Shown one piece after another: positions 1 to 7,991 of a stretch of 64,000 bases of DNA. The first letter of the stretch is position 1. The number at the start of each line of letters is the position of its first letter. The notes beneath the pieces are model-generated. The model did not search any database and was not told the origin of the DNA. It saw nothing but the letters and a program-made list of their open reading frames with translations. The stretch is taken from contig OY723316.1 in the NCBI GenBank assembly GCA_963210315.1, forward strand, positions 744,001 to 808,000, written 5' to 3'. Source of the stretch: Rhynchopus euleeides (lineage: Eukaryota; Euglenozoa; Diplonemea; Diplonemida; Diplonemidae). The translations under genes were made by a program, and so were the position numbers.

Positions 1-532
1 AGTGGTCACCCCCAAGCCGGAACTGGGTGATGGAAAAGGAGCAAGGCCCCTTCGTGAAGATCCCCTTCTGAACTGCCACAATCTGCCCCAAGGCATGGAG
101 CATCCACCATTCGTAGAACAGGGGCTTGTGGCGGTCACACACTGTTAGAAAGCGGGACGCGGTGATCCCGTCCGTCAATGCGATTGCCAGTCGCTGCCTG
201 CTCTTTCCTTGAAGGCTACCGGGTGTGTAGCCATCACCCGTGACCATGACTGTTGGTGGGGGGCGACCCGAGCGGATGGGGAAAGCCCTCAGCAGAAACT
301 CGAGGCACCCCCGCATGTTCCCTAGCAGAGAGGGCGTCATCAGCCGGAGGGGAGCTTCATGCTTTACGAGGAGGGGGTATGAAAGCCCCATCGAGATCCC
401 TGTCTCTCTGCGAACGAGTGAGCCCAGCCGTTCACAGTCGCGCAGAGACATGCCCAACTCTGCCCTGTGTTGTCGAATAATTTCACCGATATGCCTCACT
501 GTCCCAGCGTGAAGCTGTCGTGGGCTCGTCAT
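1..532 (-). CDS. PAL-3 ORF3, partial (continues off the left edge)
   Basis: The minus frame is open from ATG at 532-530 to the window edge, at least 177 residues. Its start overlaps the ORF2 stop as ATGA, a reinitiation-type arrangement. It contains a 'MTPSLLGNMRG' segment, followed by 'MVTGDGYT' and an aromatic 'YEWWMLHALG' stretch. The first two line up with 'VTPALHDCKG' and 'VTGHTYKG' in PAL-1 (23255-24391), and the first also with 'ITPPLHDING' in PAL-2. No catalytic domain known to me is visible. Inferred role: the main enzyme of the element. The polypeptide is incomplete here, so any C-terminal zinc fingers like those of PAL-2 cannot be checked. Confidence 0.55.
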   Translation of the reverse strand, partial: MTSPRQLHAGTVRHIGEIIRQHRAELGMSLRDCERLGSLVRRETGISMGLSYPLLVKHEAPLRLMTPSLLGNMRGCLEFLLRAFPIRSGRPPPTVMVTGDGYTPGSLQGKSRQRLAIALTDGITASRFLTVCDRHKPLFYEWWMLHALGQIVAVQKGIFTKGPCSFSITQFRLGGDH

Positions 533-909
533 GGGAAGGGTTGTGTGTGTTCCTGTTGCAAGTCGATCCGTGTCAGCCCACTCAGCACCGTGACCTGCAG
601 ATTTCTGCTTGAATCCACAAAATGCGGAGGCGGCACAACGAGCGAGCCGCTGTATTCACCTGGCTCAAACTGGTCCGAAGGACGGTCCCTGTAGAAGGTG
701 TAGGCGACCTGCACCCCTTCCAGCGTCGCCGTCACCAGCTTGGTGAAGCCATTCTCGACGATGACGCTATAGTAGCGCCCGGTCTCCTGGTCGTGCACGC
801 CCACAACGACGTGCTGCATCGCCGCCACCGCCACCACTGCCTTATTCTTCGGACGCGTCTCGGATGTGGAGGCTTGTGCCGATGCCTTGTACATCTTGAC
901 CATATCCAT
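529..909 (-). CDS. PAL-3 ORF2, small protein of unknown function
   Basis: 126 residues. The likely start is ATG at 909 or, better, ATG at 903, where the protein begins MVKMYKASAQ. PAL-2 ORF2 begins MVKLYEAEKK at the equivalent place, overlapping the end of its ORF1. That agreement is why I treat this as a separate overlapping ORF rather than a frameshifted tail of ORF1. It overlaps ORF1 by 68 nt and its TGA overlaps the ORF3 start. The protein has a basic start and a predicted beta-rich middle. No domain recognised. Confidence 0.55.
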   Translation of the reverse strand: MDMVKMYKASAQASTSETRPKNKAVVAVAAMQHVVVGVHDQETGRYYSVIVENGFTKLVTATLEGVQVAYTFYRDRPSDQFEPGEYSGSLVVPPPHFVDSSRNLQVTVLSGLTRIDLQQEHTQPFP

Positions 910-1179
910 TGTCCAGTTCCTCCACCACCAGCTTGAGGCGCGCGAAACCCTCCGACTTCTTCTGCGTTGGCGTGGGGAAGGGCTTCAGCGCGATGCCGTG
1001 GATGGCCATATCACGGTTTCCTTCGATCCGAACCGTGTACAGGTCGCCGGAAACATCCTTCAGCGACTTGTAGGAAGCCAGTGCATCGTATTTGCGTTTC
1101 AGCACCTTTGTTATCACTCCACTCTTGGGGGGGATGGTGGTCACCAGCACCTTCTGCAGCATCTCCTTCAACACCGTGT
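842..1179 (-). pseudogene. PAL-3 ORF1, 3' portion, split by hAT-like insertion
   Basis: This is the downstream part of ORF1. Removing the 4833-bp insertion and one copy of the 6-bp duplication joins 6178-6019 to 1179-842 in frame, giving about 165 residues ending at 842. The core contains DLYTVRIEG and MAIHGIALK. It resembles TMYAARVNSG and FVGLGLRK in PAL-2 ORF1 (48465-48866). The in-frame join and shared motifs show that the two pieces were one ORF. As it stands the gene is interrupted. Function unknown; the basic N-terminus suggests nucleic-acid binding. Confidence 0.65.
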
Positions 1180-1185
1180 GTTTTA
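1180..1185. repeat. Target site duplication GTTTTA, left copy
   Basis: GTTTTA immediately left of the inverted repeat at 1186; the identical hexamer lies at 6019-6024 outside the other end. Confidence 0.8.
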
Positions 1186-1227
1186 CATAGATGTACCGCC
1201 CTTGGAAAAAAAAGGGGAAAAAGGGCG
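1186..1227 (+). repeat. hAT-like element, left terminal inverted repeat
   Basis: 42 bp matching the reverse complement of 5977-6018 without mismatch in my reading. It begins CATAGATGTACC and ends in A- and G-runs. Further homology inside the ends is loose and made of GGGGCTCCTGAGG-like blocks. Confidence 0.85.
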
Positions 1228-3208
1228 GGGAAAAAATCGGTCAAAAATGGCGTTTCGCCCGTGAAACTTTTCCTTAGCCCCTGAAACGCCCTTGAAACGC
1301 CCCTGGAAAAAAAAAGGGCGTTTCAGGGGCTCCTGAAGGGCTCCTGAGGGGCGCCTCAGGGGCTCCTCAGGGGCGCCTCAGCCAAAAAAAAACACAAGTC
1401 GTAGGGGGGCCCAACACCCCATATTCCCCCTTGTAGGACCAAAAAGTGCACGAAAGGGGTTAAAACGGCGTAATTCGTTGATTTTTTGCATTTCCCTGCA
1501 TTTCCCAGCCAAAAATCGATTTTTGGCTGGGCGAGGACAATGCGAAAATCGCGAAAAATGTGAAAAAATCGGATTTTTCACAGAGGCTCAAAAACGTGTT
1601 TCTGGGTGCAAAATAGGCCCAGAAACAGGTTTCTCGACGTTTTTGGGTGACTTTTCGGTGGTGTCGTCTTTTTGCGGCCAAAATTTATCGATTTCCTAAG
1701 GATTCTGCATCTGTGAGTAATGAGAGCCGGAAAGGCAGAAGACGCCTTGGCGGCCGTACTCAGAACCTCCACTGAACAGCCCATTCCCCTGACCCCAGCC
1801 CTGGCCCCGCCCTCTGCCCCCACCCCCATGCAAGCTCATGCACCCATCGCATTGCTGCCTTGTTGCCTTGATTTTCGCTGCTTTTCTTTTTCAGAATTGT
1901 AAAATAAACATTCAAGACGGAGTGCTTTTTTGCCGAAAGTTTAGGTGACCCGATGATGGGGATGCAGCACCCCGAGGGTCTTACCTACCGGGCGGTTGGG
2001 GGGCGGTGGGGCAGGGCAACTTTGGGTGCAGATTTACGTACACAAAGCGGCGTGAGACTGTGCATGTCAGCGGCCTTGCGTGGTGGCCCCCCTAGGTGAC
2101 TATGTTCGGATGTCTGGGAATGGAATGAAAACCCCCATATGGCTGCCTGCGCCCTTGTGGAATTAGAGGTGGTCGGGAATCGGTCGGAAACCAGTACTCC
2201 TGCTGGCGCTCGTCGTGTGTGTGGAGCATCTGTAGACGCCCGGCAACTCAGCCATCTTGCCCCCGCGCAAGCTCTGCCTGGCCGTGGAAGAGGATGACAC
2301 ACGGTCTGAATCTGGACTCTCTCTCGTGGTGGCACCGAATAACTGTGACTCTAGGTGACTCCACATAAACACACTCCCACTGGTCTGTGGCAAAGGGAGA
2401 ATGACTACATGCCTTGAGAGAGAGACCTCCGGCCTGAAAGGACAAGCATGAAAAGCCGGAATAGATCAGATAGAGTACAGACTCAGGTGCACGAACCGAT
2501 CCTTCGGCAGCTACCTGCTTGGTTTGCTGGTGTATGGTTGAGCGCTGCTTGTGTACGTAAATTTTGCTTATATGAACACTCCGCCTTCACCGAAGGTGAA
2601 GAAACCCAATTCCCAACACGAGCGGTGTGGCACCCCCTTGGTGTCGCGTCCCTTTGGACATCGACCCCAGAGGTAACCCGCAGGTTGTTGTTTCTTCAAA
2701 GAAACACGTCGATTCTGTCCCCCACAGCACAGTACTTGCTGCTTGCCCACGATTTCCACATTTTAAAAATTCGAACCAAATGAAGGTGGTCCAACACTTA
2801 GCACGTCCTTGCCGCTGTCGGAGGCCGTCGAGGTGACCCGGAAAAGAAGGACCGCCCGCCCGTTGAGCACTTTCCACGTCGTTTGAGGTGTGGAAGCTCG
2901 AGTGATGCCTGCTCGTTGTTACCGGTCCACGTCATTTCAGGTCGATCCGTCGAAGTCCACCAGTCCCGTGCGCCGCGGTACCGTCCGGTCATATCCACTT
3001 CGGCGGTCAGACGCGCGTCCTCCGCCCATAGCACCACCCCTCGCATCCCCGCTCCGCCTTGTGTTCCTACCACGCGGATAGCCGAAGTGGTGCTGATGCT
3101 GCCCTCCGGTGAGCAGCGTGTCCTGCAATTTCCTTCGTTCGCGTATGCAATCACAATTACACGGGGTTGTAATTAAATTCACCATCCGACAGGACACGGC
3201 ACAGAACT
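1228..3208 (+). other. Long 5' noncoding segment of the hAT-like element
   Basis: Nearly 2 kb between the left repeat and the transposase start with no ORF I believe. It holds repeated GGGGC(T/G)CCTCAGG blocks at 1320-1380, a perfect palindrome at 1504-1531 and imperfect inverted repeats around 1560-1650. These could bind the transposase or serve as the promoter, but nothing proves it. Confidence 0.5.
1504..1531. other. Perfect 28-nt palindrome
   Basis: The palindrome is centred on ATCGAT, with flanking arms CCCAGCCAAAA and TTTTGGCTGGG. It lies in the 5' noncoding part of the hAT-like element. It may be a protein-binding site or a hairpin; no function is shown. Confidence 0.6.
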
Positions 3209-5611
3209 ATGCCGCCGGCGGGCAAGAGAACCTCGAGCAGCCAGGGGCAGCGACCAGCCAATTCCCGCGATAATAAGCGTGCGAGATCGACAGTCGTTGC
3301 GAGTGCTCCCGCGGCTTCGACAGCACCAAAACCTGCGGAACCGACAACGCCGACTGCGACGAAGGCAGCAGCCAAGAAGCCCGGTCAGAAGCCAGCGGGG
3401 AAGAAGGCCACGTCGGTGGCTGTCCCGGCGCGCCAGCTGTCGCAAGAGCTAGAGAAGAGCCCTGCGAAGAATACGCGGTCGCATAAGGCGAATGTGACCC
3501 CGGCCTTCGTGTGGAAGGAGCACCGCGCCGCCCTGGAGAAGATGGGGTACACCCTCTGCACAGTGCGGGAAATCACCGCAAAGCCGATGCGCGACATCCT
3601 GATCGCAGCAGGCTATGATCCTGCGGACAAGATCATTTTTGACACTTGGTGCGAGAAGGTATGGTCCTTGATTGCCTTGTTTGTCACGTCCTTCCCATTC
3701 TGGCAGATGCGTGAAGTCGTGCACATGGACGCCCTCTCGGCGCACGCCAGGACGGCCCGCCACCAGGGATGCAAGCCTGCGGAGAAGAAGGATGATGACG
3801 CCTGCAGGCGTCATGATGATGGTGCTGACAGCACCGATGCCGAGGCCGACGACGTCCCGAGTGTCCCGACGAAAGTCCCGAGTGTCACGTCAGCGGGGGG
3901 CTCTTCTCTGCAGGCCATGAAGAAGGATTTTGCCGCTGCATGTGCGTACGGTGGCCTCACAGACACCCAGGCATCCTGGATGGCGGTGTTTATCCGTCGT
4001 CATATCCTCGAGACCTTCCCGAAATGCAAGCGCATCAGTGCATCATTCGCGCAGGTTCTCAAGGAGGACCTGGCATTCGTGGATGCTGTTGTCAAACGCT
4101 CCACAGGGGTGGCTATCGACGGCACCTCCGTCCGCAACCAGATTGTCGGGGTGCGGGCCGTCACTTCGGATGTGTGGGTGGATACGTTCTGGCTGGAGGA
4201 TGGTACCACCATCACCTCCGGGGCGATGCACGATATCCTTGCCCGTGTCGCAGAGAAGTTCCCTTCTGCCCGGTATGTTCTCCTGGATCGGGCGTCATAC
4301 AACGTCGCCGGAGTAAAGGGCTTGACAGAGAAGCTCGAGGTTGTCTGGTGCGTTGGGCACTGCCTGCACAACGCCGTCAGGTGTTTCTTGCAGACCATGC
4401 CCGCTGCCTACAACATACTGCTCCTCACTAAGCAGATGATGTTCAAGGCAACAACTCGTGCGGAGAGGTACCTCAGCTTCCAGAAGAAGCTCCTGCAGGC
4501 CCCGTCTGCGGCGCCTCATGACCTCTTGAGAAAGAAGATGCTGAGCCTGCGGGATGCGCATGTCCACCAGCTGTTCACTACGAAGAAGGCAGCAGATACT
4601 CTGGAGGAGTACCGGGCGGAACTGAGGACACACAACATACCCGATGACATCATCACGCTGTCGACCATCCAGGACGTCATCGACCATCTCGGTGTGGAGG
4701 TTGTCGAAAAGGTCAACGCCGAAAACCTCGTGAACTCGGGCGGCACTCGGTACACCTCGTCGTATCGTCACGTCCTTCACGTGTCGGAGAGACAGGCAGC
4801 CATCATGGGCTTTGTGGCAGAGGAGTGCGCCACCTTCAAGAGCAAGGCCTGCGAGTCTGCCAGAAAATTACTGGAGCTCTTCAACGGCCCTCGGGAGGCT
4901 GTTGACCAGGCGTGGTGCGACATCCGTTTGATGGAGGCTGCATTGCGGCCCGTGGCATCGGCAAGCGACCGTCTCTGCGACACCTCACGCAAGAGCCCCC
5001 AAATCGAGTCGATAAAGTCGATATTCGACGGGTTGGTTCGTTCTCTGAACGATCCTGAACAGGTCGCTGATGATGCTGGTGTCGAATTGACTGAATCGCA
5101 ACGCAGTGCATCCACCGGCTTGGCTAAAAAGATTGAAGATGCTTACAAGAACCACAAGAACCACGCCATGTTCGAGAGTGTGCAGTTCCTCCACCCTTCG
5201 GTTGTGACACTTCATGTAGAGGACGCGAACCTGCTGGTCGACGCTCTGCGCTCTGCGTTTCCCCTGTGGTGGTCACCGGCAGTCGAAGAGGAGTACAAGA
5301 CGTGGGCTCTGAACAAGCACTCTTTCGCTGGAAATGCCAGGTCGTACTGGTCCACACTGGATGAGGCGGACTGGCCTTCTTTGAAACCATTCGCCGATCT
5401 CGTCCTGAGCCTGAGTTGCGTGGTGACACATGTTGACAGTGCCTTTTCTGGCATGCATGTGTTCACCAGCAACAAGAGGCGCCGCCGCCTCACAGAACAG
5501 AATCTGTCCGTGCGGGCAATGCTTTTCGTCAACAAGGATGTGAAGAACAGGTTCCAGGAAGGTGCTGACCCGGAGTCCAGTGATGAGAGTGGTTCGACGG
5601 TCTCACTGTGA
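3209..5611 (+). CDS. hAT-like transposase
   Basis: 800 residues from ATG 3209. The first 100 residues are Ala/Lys/Pro-rich and basic, without a BED zinc finger. A central RNase H-like region has 'GVAIDGTS' (about residue 305, first Asp) and 'YVLLDRASYNVAG' (second Asp), followed by 'CVGHCLHNA', which matches the CxxH of hAT transposases. Near the C-terminus, 'WPSLKPFADLVLSL' then 'FSGMHVFTSNKRRRRL' resembles the hAT dimerisation domain, although the usual Ser-Glu-Arg before Phe-Ser is Val-Asp-Ser. A polyadenylation-type AATAAA follows at 5805. The frame is intact, so the enzyme could be active. It is expected to cut and paste the element using the 42-bp repeats. Confidence 0.75.
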   Translation: MPPAGKRTSSSQGQRPANSRDNKRARSTVVASAPAASTAPKPAEPTTPTATKAAAKKPGQKPAGKKATSVAVPARQLSQELEKSPAKNTRSHKANVTPAFVWKEHRAALEKMGYTLCTVREITAKPMRDILIAAGYDPADKIIFDTWCEKVWSLIALFVTSFPFWQMREVVHMDALSAHARTARHQGCKPAEKKDDDACRRHDDGADSTDAEADDVPSVPTKVPSVTSAGGSSLQAMKKDFAAACAYGGLTDTQASWMAVFIRRHILETFPKCKRISASFAQVLKEDLAFVDAVVKRSTGVAIDGTSVRNQIVGVRAVTSDVWVDTFWLEDGTTITSGAMHDILARVAEKFPSARYVLLDRASYNVAGVKGLTEKLEVVWCVGHCLHNAVRCFLQTMPAAYNILLLTKQMMFKATTRAERYLSFQKKLLQAPSAAPHDLLRKKMLSLRDAHVHQLFTTKKAADTLEEYRAELRTHNIPDDIITLSTIQDVIDHLGVEVVEKVNAENLVNSGGTRYTSSYRHVLHVSERQAAIMGFVAEECATFKSKACESARKLLELFNGPREAVDQAWCDIRLMEAALRPVASASDRLCDTSRKSPQIESIKSIFDGLVRSLNDPEQVADDAGVELTESQRSASTGLAKKIEDAYKNHKNHAMFESVQFLHPSVVTLHVEDANLLVDALRSAFPLWWSPAVEEEYKTWALNKHSFAGNARSYWSTLDEADWPSLKPFADLVLSLSCVVTHVDSAFSGMHVFTSNKRRRRLTEQNLSVRAMLFVNKDVKNRFQEGADPESSDESGSTVSL

Positions 5612-5804
5612 GAGAACCTGTGCACGGTGCAGCACGTTCGGCTGCTCGCGAAAATAGGTTGTTGTTGTTACACGTTACACGGGTTGCCGCCCAGTCCAAG
5701 CGGCTTTACACATCTACATTTCCTCCCTCGTGCGTAGCCAATTGGCCATGGTCAGCTTGCCAGCTGCCGTGCGCCACGTGGCGCAAGGCACCTCTGTGTG
5801 CCCA

Positions 5805-5810
5805 AATAAA
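5805..5810 (+). terminator. Possible poly(A) signal of the transposase gene
   Basis: AATAAA 194 bp after the transposase stop and before the right inverted repeat. Assigned by sequence and position only. Confidence 0.35.
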
Positions 5811-5976
5811 GTCCAGTAGCCCACCCAGAAAACCCCCATTTTTCCGCCCCTGACCCGCCCTTTTTTGAGGAACGCCCTTTTTTTTTCGGCCATTTTTCGC
5901 CCTTTTTGCCCGTTTTTTAGCGGTAGATTCGCCCCTCAGGAGCCCTTTTTCGAAAAAGGGCTAAGTGCCCCTGGGG

Positions 5977-6018
5977 CGCCCTTTTTCCCCTTTTTTTTCC
6001 AAGGGCGGTACATCTATG
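5977..6018 (-). repeat. hAT-like element, right terminal inverted repeat
   Basis: Reverse complement of 1186-1227; it ends ...GGTACATCTATG directly before the second GTTTTA. Confidence 0.85.
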
Positions 6019-6024
6019 GTTTTA
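6019..6024. repeat. Target site duplication GTTTTA, right copy
   Basis: Identical to 1180-1185. Confidence 0.8.
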
Positions 6025-6178
6025 ACACCTCCCCCGTCTTCCTGGTGTACACGGCCACAAAGTCCTCCACAAGCTGCTGCAGCTGGCTTTCATGCCGCTC
6101 ATCCTCCTTCCCCAGATCCCCGCTCTTCGTCCGCTTGCTGTTGCGCGTCGGTGTTGTGGTTGCCGTTCTCTTGCTCAT
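6019..6178 (-). pseudogene. PAL-3 ORF1, 5' portion
   Basis: It starts at ATG 6178-6176 and encodes a Lys/Arg/Thr-rich N-terminus (MSKRTATTTPTRNSKRTK) followed by an acidic helix and DFVAVYTRKTGEVLK. The frame then enters the hAT-like element. PAL-2 ORF1 and PAL-1 ORF1 also begin with short basic, Ala/Lys/Thr-rich leaders, which supports this start. The remainder of the ORF is at 1179-842. Confidence 0.65.
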
Positions 6179-6308
6179 GTTGGAGGTGCAAAGGTCCTTT
6201 TGTAAGTGAGGGTGTGTGTGTGCAGCAGGGCATGTGCTGGTCTGGGGTCGCGGGGGATAAACAAATGGAACAACACGGCTCGCCAGTGTTCAGGAAAGCT
6301 CGTAAATG

Positions 6309-6445
6309 ACAAGTGGCACATGTAATTTTACATGTACCACTTGTAAAATTTACAAGTGGCACATGTAATTTTACAAGTGCCACTTGTAAATTTACATGTA
6401 AAAATTTTTACATGTAAACCACTTGTAAAACCACTTGTAACAGTG
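6309..6445. repeat. PAL-3 terminal arm of short palindromes
   Basis: A run of ACAAGTGG, CCACTTGT, TTTACATGTAAA and AATTTT units in both orientations. It lies just upstream of PAL-3 ORF1, where PAL-1 and PAL-2 have their terminal arms. The outermost bases on the minus strand are CACTGTTACAAG. Confidence 0.6.
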
Positions 6446-6993
6446 GTTACTTCAGCGCCGTGCCAACCCACCCCACCCCCACCACCACACAAGGCAACCT
6501 GCAGAACGAGTGAAGGGTGATCATTCTTGTGCTCCCTTCAAATTCGATTTCACTACCCCCCCCCCCCCCCCCACCACACAGGGCAGCTTGTTGTTACCTA
6601 CTGCCTGTGGAGGAGGAACGTGTCAAAAGCTGTTCTAGCCCTTCACAGCAGCAGCGGGTTGCGGGATGTTGCGGGAAGTAGTGGGGGGGGGTGAACACAA
6701 TCTGTGTGAGCTCCTTCATGACACTTCGCTGGGCCACAACATGCACTGCCGCTCGTCACCCCAGGCCCCATCCCAACTCACCCAGGGACACCCCCCAGTC
6801 GCCCCCAAGCAAACACGGTCAGCATAGCATTTTGTCTTTTGGCATTTTTTGGCTTACCCCAACAATAAGAACTTACCTGACACACGCCCCACCCCCACCC
6901 CAAGAAACCCCGAACAGCAGGGGGGGGTTTTCGGGATACCCTCTCGCCTAACACACCCACTGTCTCTCACCGCCGGCAGCACCACCCATACCA
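6446..6993. other. Intergenic; C-tract and a dispersed motif
   Basis: It contains a run of about 16 C near 6557-6572, copy 1 of the 55-bp dispersed motif (6504-6558) and a G8 run at about 6683. Pyrimidine-rich sequence leads into the next gene. No ORF worth calling. Confidence 0.5.
6504..6558 (+). repeat. Dispersed 55-bp motif, copy 1 of 4
   Basis: Core ACGAGTGAAGGG(A/T)GATC followed by CTTGTGCT(T/C)CCTTC and (A/G)TTTCA(C/A). Copies also lie at 8425-8480, 10969-11022 and 11129-11183. The GAAGG...CCTTC part can form a short hairpin. Confidence 0.65.
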
Positions 6994-7944
6994 ATGCCTG
7001 ATGAAACCGGGGAAGGAACCTCGCCCTCCGCTGGAGGGGGGGCGGCGATCGGCGAGACGCTAATCAAGTCTGCCGCCTCTGCGAAGAAGAAGAAGGCGCG
7101 CTCCGAGAATGCCATCTCCCTTGCCGACCTGACGGCGAACGTCAAAGGCGCCGAGATGCCGTACGTCAGCGACCACAAGGGGCCTCCGCTTCGAGAGGGC
7201 CCTGTGCGGAAGAGGGAGGGTGGCGAGGCTGACGAAGGGGATCGGCCTCCGTTCGCTCTGCACAACCGCTACCGCCACCCCGACAAGCGGGACACCTCGA
7301 ATTGGACCGTTGTCCACGGCCCCGCCAAGGCGATAGGAGGAAACCGGCCCGTCCCCCTCGGGGGGAAGGCGGGTGTGGGGCGCTCCGTCACATCCGATCC
7401 GTGCGCATACATCAACAACAGCCTCCACCAGCAGCTCGACCCTGCGACGGGGCGCGCGGTGATCGACGTGCTTATCCGGGGGTCCCCCCCCGCCACCACC
7501 CAACCACCGCATGCCAGGCGCCACTACCAACCCGGCGCCGGGGGCGGGCCCAACGGCAGGGCTGCCGGCAGTGCGGCGGAAGGGAGTGGAGGGGGTGGCG
7601 GGTTCCTGGCGCACGACTCCAAGACTGTTGTTGCGGTGCCCGTGAGCAGGAGGGTCGGGTCTGCGACGCGGGGGCAGTGGGCGACGTCTTCGCAGTGCAT
7701 CGGGGAGTGGGGCTCTGCTGGAGAGGCGGCGGCGGCAGCGGCGTCGGAAGCCAGCAGCCCGTGGGGAGGCAGTCGGGCTGGGGGGCGGCAGCAGCAGCAG
7801 CAGCAGCGGCACGACGCGATGCAGTGGTCTCCGAAAACATGTCCGAGGAAACCCCACGAGAAGCTTACGGAGTTCAACCGGTTTGCGAAGAGCAGCGTCC
7901 GTGGGCCCATGAGGGTCGGGGGTCGGATTAAATGGTCCGCCTGA
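6994..7944 (+). CDS. Hypothetical protein, low-complexity, 316 residues
   Basis: ATG 6994 to TGA 7944. The first half looks ordinary: a Lys-rich patch near residue 32, 'ISLADLTANVKGAEMPYVSDHKG', and a polar 'NRYRHPDKRDTSNWTVVHG'. The second half is Gly/Ala/Gln-rich with a run of six Gln, then a basic tail ending in KWSA. The stop lies in a 31-bp tandem duplication. I recognise no domain, signal peptide or membrane segment. Composition changes along the frame suggest a real but poorly conserved protein. An upstream intron is possible, since a CAG acceptor-like site lies shortly before the start. Confidence 0.5.
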   Translation: MPDETGEGTSPSAGGGAAIGETLIKSAASAKKKKARSENAISLADLTANVKGAEMPYVSDHKGPPLREGPVRKREGGEADEGDRPPFALHNRYRHPDKRDTSNWTVVHGPAKAIGGNRPVPLGGKAGVGRSVTSDPCAYINNSLHQQLDPATGRAVIDVLIRGSPPATTQPPHARRHYQPGAGGGPNGRAAGSAAEGSGGGGGFLAHDSKTVVAVPVSRRVGSATRGQWATSSQCIGEWGSAGEAAAAAASEASSPWGGSRAGGRQQQQQQRHDAMQWSPKTCPRKPHEKLTEFNRFAKSSVRGPMRVGGRIKWSA

Positions 7945-7991
7945 GCGAGCGATCGCCTGAAAATGGTCCGCCTGAGCGAGCGATCCCCCTG
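7930..7991 (+). repeat. 31-bp tandem duplication over the stop codon
   Basis: Two near-identical units (7930-7960 and 7961-7991) containing AATGGTCCGCCTGAGCGAGC. The first unit contains the stop of the preceding gene. Confidence 0.75.

Larger units (their letters stand above)
1186..6018 (+). mobile_element. hAT-like DNA transposon, 4833 bp, with 6-bp target duplication
   Basis: Seen: 42-bp inverted repeats (1186-1227 and 5977-6018) beginning CATAGATGTACCGCCCTTGG, perfect target duplication GTTTTA, and one 800-residue transposase ORF (3209-5611). The insertion lies inside PAL-3 ORF1 and its removal restores the frame. Known: hAT elements normally make 8-bp duplications, so a 6-bp one is unusual. 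The C-terminal dimerisation-like region and the order D ... D ... CxxH argue for the hAT superfamily, but a relative outside canonical hAT is possible. The intact ORF and near-identical ends suggest a fairly recent insertion. Confidence 0.8.
1..6445 (-). mobile_element. PAL-3, DNA element of an unrecognised family (left end off-window)
   Basis: Seen: a minus-strand cluster of three overlapping ORFs (ORF1 6178 to 842 interrupted, ORF2 909-529, ORF3 532 to the window edge) lies next to a terminal arm at 6309-6445 built of short palindromes such as TTTACATGTAAA and ACAAGTGG/CCACTTGT. Read on the minus strand the outer end is CACTGTTACAAGTGG, beginning CAC like the ends of PAL-1, PAL-2 and PAL-4. 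ORF1 and ORF2 resemble those of PAL-2 at 48465-48976. Inferred: one autonomous-looking copy of the same family, later broken by the hAT-like element at 1186-6018. The other end is outside the window, so the length and target duplication are unknown. Confidence 0.6.

Noticed and set aside
340-400. Suspected frameshift in PAL-3 ORF3
   Set aside because: Recounting the C-run (five, not six) keeps the frame open to the window edge.
842-909. Apparent frameshift mutation in PAL-3 ORF1
   Set aside because: The second frame starts MVKMYK, matching the start of PAL-2 ORF2, so two overlapping ORFs fit better than one broken gene. Splicing or programmed shifting remains possible.
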